Assembly (NCBI GenBank): GCA_020343675.1
Contig: CP070806.1
Location: forward strand, 1,965,672 to 2,022,879
Length of the DNA stretch: 57,208 nt
Direction: 5' to 3'
From: Phycisphaerales bacterium
Lineage (GTDB): Bacteria; Planctomycetota; Phycisphaerae; Sedimentisphaerales; Anaerobacaceae
The notes beneath the pieces are model-generated. The model saw only the letters and a program-made list of their open reading frames with translations. It was not told the origin of the DNA and ran no database searches. This document shows positions 53,250 through 57,208 of this stretch, in pieces (position 1 is the first letter of the stretch; every line of letters starts with the position of its first letter). Position numbers and translations under genes: made by a program.

Positions 53250-54524
53250 TTAAATACGAAACAGTTTGTCCACTAATCCCAATTTGGCCATGGCCTTGGC
53301 AATCAGCTTCAGACTCTCAGGATCTTTCGTCAGGGCACTGATTATTTCGTCGGCCTTCTTTCTCTTTGTGTTCAGTTCCTCAGCAGCATCATTGTCCAAT
53401 ACCCAGCCACACTTCTTGCAGAACACATTATTGTATTCATTGGTTTCTTTGCATCTTGGACAGTCTATGGGAGCCAATTCACTTCGCTTGTCTTTATGGT
53501 CAATTGTTTTTTTCCCGTAGACCGCAAGCAAAGCATCGTCCACATCTCGGCCCGACAGATGCACGTAAGTAGCCGCCATTGTCGAAGACTGCTTCCACCC
53601 AAAAAGATGCTTGAGCTGCTGCTCTGTCAGTTTGTTTGCCAGGAATGTAGCCCGTGCATGACGCCAGATGTGGGGATTTACTTTCTTCTTTAGTCCGGCC
53701 TTGTTTGCCACCCTCATGAGCATGCTCGCTATTGCTCTGTACTTTAGCTCTGGGCCATAATGTCGAATATATTTCTTTCCATGTCTCTTATCTTGACTGG
53801 TAATGTTTTTTGTTGTCCCCACAGCAACCCACAAAGGGGCGTCTGGATTAGCTTTCTGAGGATGAACATTGATCCATGAGGCCAAGATGGGGGCGCTGAA
53901 AACCAGCCTAATTCTTCTGCTGCCTGTCTTTCCATTAACTACCATATGTGCCCCATACTCGTCGAAGTTGATGTGGCCTATCCGCAACACAGCAATTTCG
54001 CCTACTCTGCAGCCAGACTCGTACAAGCTGGCAATCAGTGCCTGGTCCCTGGGGTGCTCTGCCGCCTCAATCATCCGTTTTGCATCCTCTTCGGTGGGCA
54101 TATTGTTGGGAAGGTATTGTTTGTCTATAGAAATGTGCGTATTGATCCAGCTGACCTCAGGAGGATACTGTCCCCTCTCATCGTAGCCACGTAGCCATTT
54201 GTAGAATTTCTTAAGCGTCACGCGATAATCCTTTTTGGTCCATTCCGTGTAGTCCATTGCGTTTACGCGACGCATTATCTGCTCGATATCTGGTTTACTG
54301 GCTTTGTGGAAATCCTTGCTAATCCATGTGGCGATCATGGAAAGCCTATTCAAATAATAGACCACTCTTGCCGTGCTCAGATTCTCAGACAACAGCCTTT
54401 GATGAAATTTGAGAATTGTTGCTTTGTTAGTTTTTGAGATTCGTTTGTTCGATTTGATTCGCTTAAGTACACCTGTAAGCTGCTTGTCCTGTTCATGAAT
54501 GTCAAGCTTCTTTTCCCTTGCCAT
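53250..54524 (-). CDS. Tyrosine recombinase/integrase with C-terminal zinc ribbon, archaeal-like
   Basis: The 424-residue integrase has a SAM-like core-binding N-terminal half (~30-110) and a catalytic half with the full set: Arg173 (GCRVGE), Lys199 (NGKTG), His285 and Arg288 (HIWRHARAT), Trp310 in the second-His position (FGWKQ) and nucleophile Tyr320 (ATYVHLS). A zinc ribbon of two CxxC pairs (CPRCKETNEY, FCKKCG; Cys355-372) is added, then a charged helix. HxxR with WRHARAT and ATYVHL plus a C-terminal ribbon recalls archaeal mobile-element integrases. Its codon use is AT-richer than the core genes. A tRNA-end-like sequence inside a 16-bp inverted repeat stands just before its start. Confidence 0.87.
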   Translation of the reverse strand: MAREKKLDIHEQDKQLTGVLKRIKSNKRISKTNKATILKFHQRLLSENLSTARVVYYLNRLSMIATWISKDFHKASKPDIEQIMRRVNAMDYTEWTKKDYRVTLKKFYKWLRGYDERGQYPPEVSWINTHISIDKQYLPNNMPTEEDAKRMIEAAEHPRDQALIASLYESGCRVGEIAVLRIGHINFDEYGAHMVVNGKTGSRRIRLVFSAPILASWINVHPQKANPDAPLWVAVGTTKNITSQDKRHGKKYIRHYGPELKYRAIASMLMRVANKAGLKKKVNPHIWRHARATFLANKLTEQQLKHLFGWKQSSTMAATYVHLSGRDVDDALLAVYGKKTIDHKDKRSELAPIDCPRCKETNEYNNVFCKKCGWVLDNDAAEELNTKRKKADEIISALTKDPESLKLIAKAMAKLGLVDKLFRI

Positions 54525-54560
54525 GAAGAGAATATAGAGTGACTACTATTTAAGTTTTTC

Positions 54561-54625
54561 GGTGTTTTATGCAACTAAGGGTCAATGCCCCCGCCGGGAC
54601 TTGAATCTAAGTTGCATAAAACACC
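54561..54625. repeat. Presumed integrase attachment/binding site: 16-bp inverted repeat around a tRNA 3'-end-like core
   Basis: GGTGTTTTATGCAACT (54561-54576) and AGTTGCATAAAACACC (54610-54625) are perfect inverted copies; the match goes on for two of three more bases. Between them, on the minus strand, lie 20 bases (54605-54586) TTCAAGTCCCGGCGGGGGCA, which look like the T-loop to 3' end of a tRNA (T-stem CCCGG, acceptor CGGGGGC, discriminator A). The integrase starts 37 bp away. That this is the attP/attL core with arm sites is inference; the matching tRNA is not in the window. Confidence 0.55.
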
Positions 54626-54685
54626 TTCCTTCATGTAATTTCGTAGTATCCTGGGCCGGCCCCGGATATGATGAATAGCTAGTCC

Positions 54686-54714
54686 TTTACTGTGTTGGTT
54701 TATAGTTTTATAAT
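54686..54714 (+). promoter_or_regulatory. Sigma70-like promoter before the toroid-like gene
   Basis: TTTACT (54686-54691), 17 bp, a perfect TATAAT (54709-54714), 22 bp before the start at 54736. Confidence 0.6.
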
Positions 54715-54735
54715 TCGATCTTAAGGAGATTGGAG

Positions 54736-55773
54736 ATGAGCAAAAGAAATATAATTTATACTTTTCTGTTGATCCTAACAGGAATGTCTTATGCACAGCC
54801 TGATTCTAGCGCTGAGTTTGAAAATCCCCTTGAGAACCAGAATTTCATTTATTCCGAAGAAAAAATCCAGGAATATATGCAAAAGACAGCAGAGACTAAA
54901 CCAATGCGCATCCGGCAAGCATTTAAGCAAGCTTATAAGCAAGCTGGTCGCAATGGAAGCTGGTCGTATAGCAATCATTTTGCAGCTTTGTGGTTGGGTA
55001 AAGATCTGGATCATGTGAATGCGGCTTTGTTGGATATCTTCACGACAAAGGATTCTAGCGGACGGCGTATAGATGGACTGGATGATTACTGGCACCTGTC
55101 TGTTAATCAGTGGCTTTATCGTATGTATTATGCTTTTGGCGCTAAGGGTACTGTTTTTCCTGGTCGGTTGTATCCAAAAACAGAACAAGCACTTTTAGAA
55201 GTGCTCTGGCAACGAATGGAGTATAAGGATGATATCCATTTGGCTCGACAGAGTACCTGGTGGATGAGCGGCAGTGAAAACCATGATTTAGTTGCAAAGG
55301 TAAGCAGTCTTATTACATCCCAGATTTTCATGAACGAGCCGGAGTTTAAGGATCGCGTATATCCCGATCTCGGCCAAGGAGCCGGCTATAGGTTTTGGTT
55401 CCATCAGATGTATGGGAACGATCAAGATACTGGGCCGAAACCTCGTGGAAATTATAAAGATGGGAAAGAGTACACTGCGGCCGATCACTATAAGGAGTGG
55501 GTTGAGTTTTTTGATGAGTATTTTACTGAAAGAGCCAAAAAAGGTTTTTTTCTTGAGGTCGCTTCTCCCCACTATATGGGTTACGATTTACCCAATTTAC
55601 TCGATATATTTGATCTCTGTAAAGACCGCTCACTAACTCAAAAGGCAGAAAAATTTCTCGATGCGATTTGGGCAGATTGGGCACTGGATCAGCTTAACGG
55701 TGTAAGAGGTGGAGTGGTCTTGCCCCTGAAAATTGGTCCATGTCTTATGAGAGGTTTCCGGAAGATATTGTAG
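54736..55773 (+). pseudogene. Secreted alpha/alpha-toroid-like protein, 3' end removed by IS3 element
   Basis: The frame has a signal peptide (IIYTFLLILTGMSYA) and ~325 residues that look like exported planctomycete and Bacteroidota proteins of the toroid/polysaccharide-lyase-like kind: QSTWWMSGSENHDLVAKVSSL, YKEWVEFFDEYFTERAKKGFF, EVASPHYMGY and FLDAIWADWALDQLNGVRGG. It then runs into the IS left end at 55715, so the last ~19 codons (to 55773) are IS sequence. Full-length relatives are much longer, so the gene is broken. The start at 54736 has AAGGAG 7 bases upstream. It is AT-rich like the integrase. Family placement is from memory of motifs; enzymatic activity is not shown. Confidence 0.7.
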
Positions 55774-55843
55774 TTGTGTTGCCGATTTGAAAGGTAAAAG
55801 GGTCGGCTCGAGGCGGACCCGGCAGGTTCCTGCCTTCACCTTT

Positions 55844-55880
55844 CTCTCGCCGCCCCAGCTTGGGGCGAAGGCGGCGAGAG
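55844..55880 (+). other. Strong hairpin in the IS leader
   Basis: CTCTCGCCGCC (55844-55854) pairs perfectly with GGCGGCGAGAG (55870-55880) around a 15-base loop, ~65 bp before orfA. Such leaders in IS elements often block transcription or translation entering from outside. Confidence 0.5.
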
Positions 55881-55947
55881 CGGATTACGGCAGAAACGAG
55901 CATCGACCGTTCAGAGAGGACAACACCGGTTTAAGGAGACCTCTATT

Positions 55948-56220
55948 ATGAAGAAGAAGCACACAGGCACTCAGATCGTGGCCAAGCTCAGGCAGGCCGA
56001 TGTCCTGATCGGACAGGGCAAGACCATCCCGGAAGTCTGTAAGGAGATCGAAGTCTCGGAGCAGACCTACTATCGCTGGCGTCAGAAGTATGGCGGCATG
56101 AGTCCGGAGATGGTCAAGGAGCTGCGGGGCCTTCAGAAGGAGAATGCCCGTTTACGCAAGCTGGTGGCCGATCAAGCTCTGGACAACGCCATTCTCCGGG
56201 AGGTGGCCTCAAAAAACTGA
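55948..56220 (+). CDS. IS3-family transposase OrfA
   Basis: The 90-residue protein begins MKKKHTGTQIVAKLRQAD and holds a helix-turn-helix (TIPEVCKEIEVSEQTYYRWRQKYGG) and a leucine-zipper-like helix (LQKENARLRKLVADQALDNA). It binds the IS ends and pairs with OrfB. The start has AAGGAG ~10 bases upstream. At its end the heptamer A AAA AAC (56211-56217) stands in the right phase just before the stop TGA, the standard signal for a -1 frameshift to give OrfAB. Confidence 0.92.
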   Translation: MKKKHTGTQIVAKLRQADVLIGQGKTIPEVCKEIEVSEQTYYRWRQKYGGMSPEMVKELRGLQKENARLRKLVADQALDNAILREVASKN

Positions 56221-57125
56221 TAGACCCGGCTTCTCGCCGCCAGGCCGTCGAAGCGGCCATCGAGAAGCTGGGAGTCAGTGAACGCCAAGCCTGCAAGAGC
56301 CTGGAGCAGAACCGCAGTACACAGCGGTATGAACTGAAGATGCCCCAGAAGGATCGGCTCTTGACCGAAGCCATCCGCGAACAGGCCAACAAGCGTAAAC
56401 ACCGCCGCTATGGATATCGGCGGATTACCGAGATCCTGTGCAGACTAAACTGGATCGTCAATCATAAGCGGGTCTACCGCATTTGGCGTCAACAAGACCT
56501 GCGATTGCCCCAGAAGCGTCAGAAAAGCAAACGCTGTAACGGCAACGGACAGAACGCTTGCGACCGGCGACCGCCGGAATATATGAACCACATCTGGAGC
56601 TATGACATCATCGAGGACCGGCTGGAGAATGGTCGAAAGGTCCGCATCCTCAACGTGATTGACGAATTCACCCGGGAATGCCTGGCCTCGGAGGTGGCCT
56701 CGAGTATCAAGCAGCACGACGTGATCGAGCTGTTGCGTTACCTGTTCTTGGTACGCGGCTGTCCAGCGTACCTTCGCAGCGACAATGGTTCTCAGTTCAC
56801 AGCCGATCGAGTCAAGAGGTTCTTGAAGGAGCTGGGCGTAGACACGCTGTTCATAGAGCCGGGCAGTCCGTGGGAAAACGGGTACGTCGAGTCGTTCAAT
56901 AGCCGAATGCGTGACGAGCTTCTCAATGGCGAGTTGTTCTTACATATCGACGAGATGAAATACGTTGTGGAGCGTTGGCGGATGGATTACAATCACTACC
57001 GGCCGCACAGCAGCCTGAGCTACATGACACCGGCGGGCTTTGCGGATCTGTGTCAGCAAGCCGGCTGCGTCAGGCCAGGCACGCCAGTGCTCGCTGGAGT
57101 ACAGGACTGTGGAATCCTCTCATAG
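56212..57125 (+). CDS. IS3-family transposase OrfB (reached by -1 frameshift)
   Basis: Read in the -1 frame after the A AAA AAC site, the protein goes KKLIDPASRRQAVEAAIEKL and on into the integrase-like core. The DDE triad is present: Asp in IWSYDIIED, Asp in LRSDNGSQF, and Glu 36 residues later in SPWENGYVESFN. These form the metal site that cuts and joins DNA. The stand-alone ATG at 56340 would begin inside the domain, so production as OrfAB is more likely. The C-terminal HYRPHSSLSYMTPAGFA is typical. The gene ends 29 bp before the right terminal repeat end. The frame is intact and the element may be active. Confidence 0.9.
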
Positions 57126-57154
57126 ACCTTGGACCAAGAAAAGGGGGCAGATCA

Positions 57155-57208
57155 CTTCAGCTCGGCCGGGTGGTCTTACATTTTACTGAGGTAAGAATAA
57201 TGGTTTTC
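57155..57208. other. Flank right of the IS
   Basis: These 54 bases do not continue the interrupted gene in any evident way: no frame gives the expected sequence after NGVRGG. No target-site duplication is seen. No feature I can support. Confidence 0.4.

Larger units (their letters stand above)
55715..57154 (+). mobile_element. IS3-family insertion sequence (about 1440 bp)
   Basis: The ends form imperfect inverted repeats: the left end begins TGGTCTTGCCCC and the right end, read inward, TGATCTGCCCCC. Both continue TTGGTCCA... and a shared TATGAGAGG. Inside are orfA and orfB with a ribosomal frameshift site. The bases outside (GGAG left, CTTC right) do not make a target duplication. Confidence 0.85.

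Overview
The window looks like a chromosomal segment of a Planctomycetota bacterium, most likely class Phycisphaerae or a close relative. This is inferred from gene content, not from a marker tree. The signs are sulfatases, twin-arginine-exported Gfo/Idh/MocA oxidoreductases, a GH28 glycosidase, a prepilin-like H-X9-DG protein, a Spy-like helical domain fused to a redoxin, and an unusually long SecA. Most of the window is GC-rich with good Shine-Dalgarno sites. The last ~5 kb before the terminal IS is visibly AT-richer.

Region 1 (1-12.4 kb) is an exported carbohydrate and nucleoside breakdown zone: a sulfatase cut by the window edge, two TAT-exported Gfo/Idh/MocA oxidoreductases, an aldo/keto reductase, a lone secretion-type ATPase, a nitroreductase, a secreted nucleoside hydrolase, an M14 carboxypeptidase lipoprotein, a GH28 enzyme and an exported ADP-ribosylglycohydrolase. 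Region 2 (12.5-18.3 kb) has tex overlapping trmO tail to tail, a DUF134 regulator translationally coupled to a NifX-like metal-cofactor protein, and a large exported protein of unknown function.

Region 3 (18.3-31.9 kb) opens with a BlaI/BlaR1-type pair. Its sensor carries two TolB-like beta-propellers, and two 16-bp dyads lie in its promoter. Next come another Gfo/Idh-like protein, a membrane-anchored zinc-ribbon protein, a Spy-redoxin fusion, a second sulfatase with an intact CSPAR site, a PepSY-like protein, a prepilin-like protein and an SGNH hydrolase. Region 4 (31.9-49.3 kb) is core housekeeping: glyA, a TPR protein, rpsT, rnr, efp, secA, a P5C dehydrogenase, lhgO, a CGGC-domain protein and priA, with one decayed aspartoacylase-like gene before priA.

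Region 5 (49.3-57.2 kb) is a layered accessory island built on tRNA-Pro. It holds a decayed tRNA-Pro copy, a small GIY-YIG nuclease gene and an intact tRNA-Pro(CGG). The intact tRNA is overlapped by the 3' end of a truncated serine recombinase. That recombinase meets, head to head, a helicase-nuclease that has also lost its 5' part. Beyond lie a tyrosine integrase with a C-terminal zinc ribbon, preceded by a tRNA 3'-end-like sequence inside a perfect 16-bp inverted repeat, and a secreted toroid-like protein cut by an IS3-family element that carries an A AAA AAC frameshift site. No CRISPR array or rRNA was seen. The best candidates for something undescribed are the tRNA-Pro/GIY-YIG arrangement, the integrase with its presumed attachment site, the double-propeller BlaR1-like sensor and the repeat-expanded SecA.
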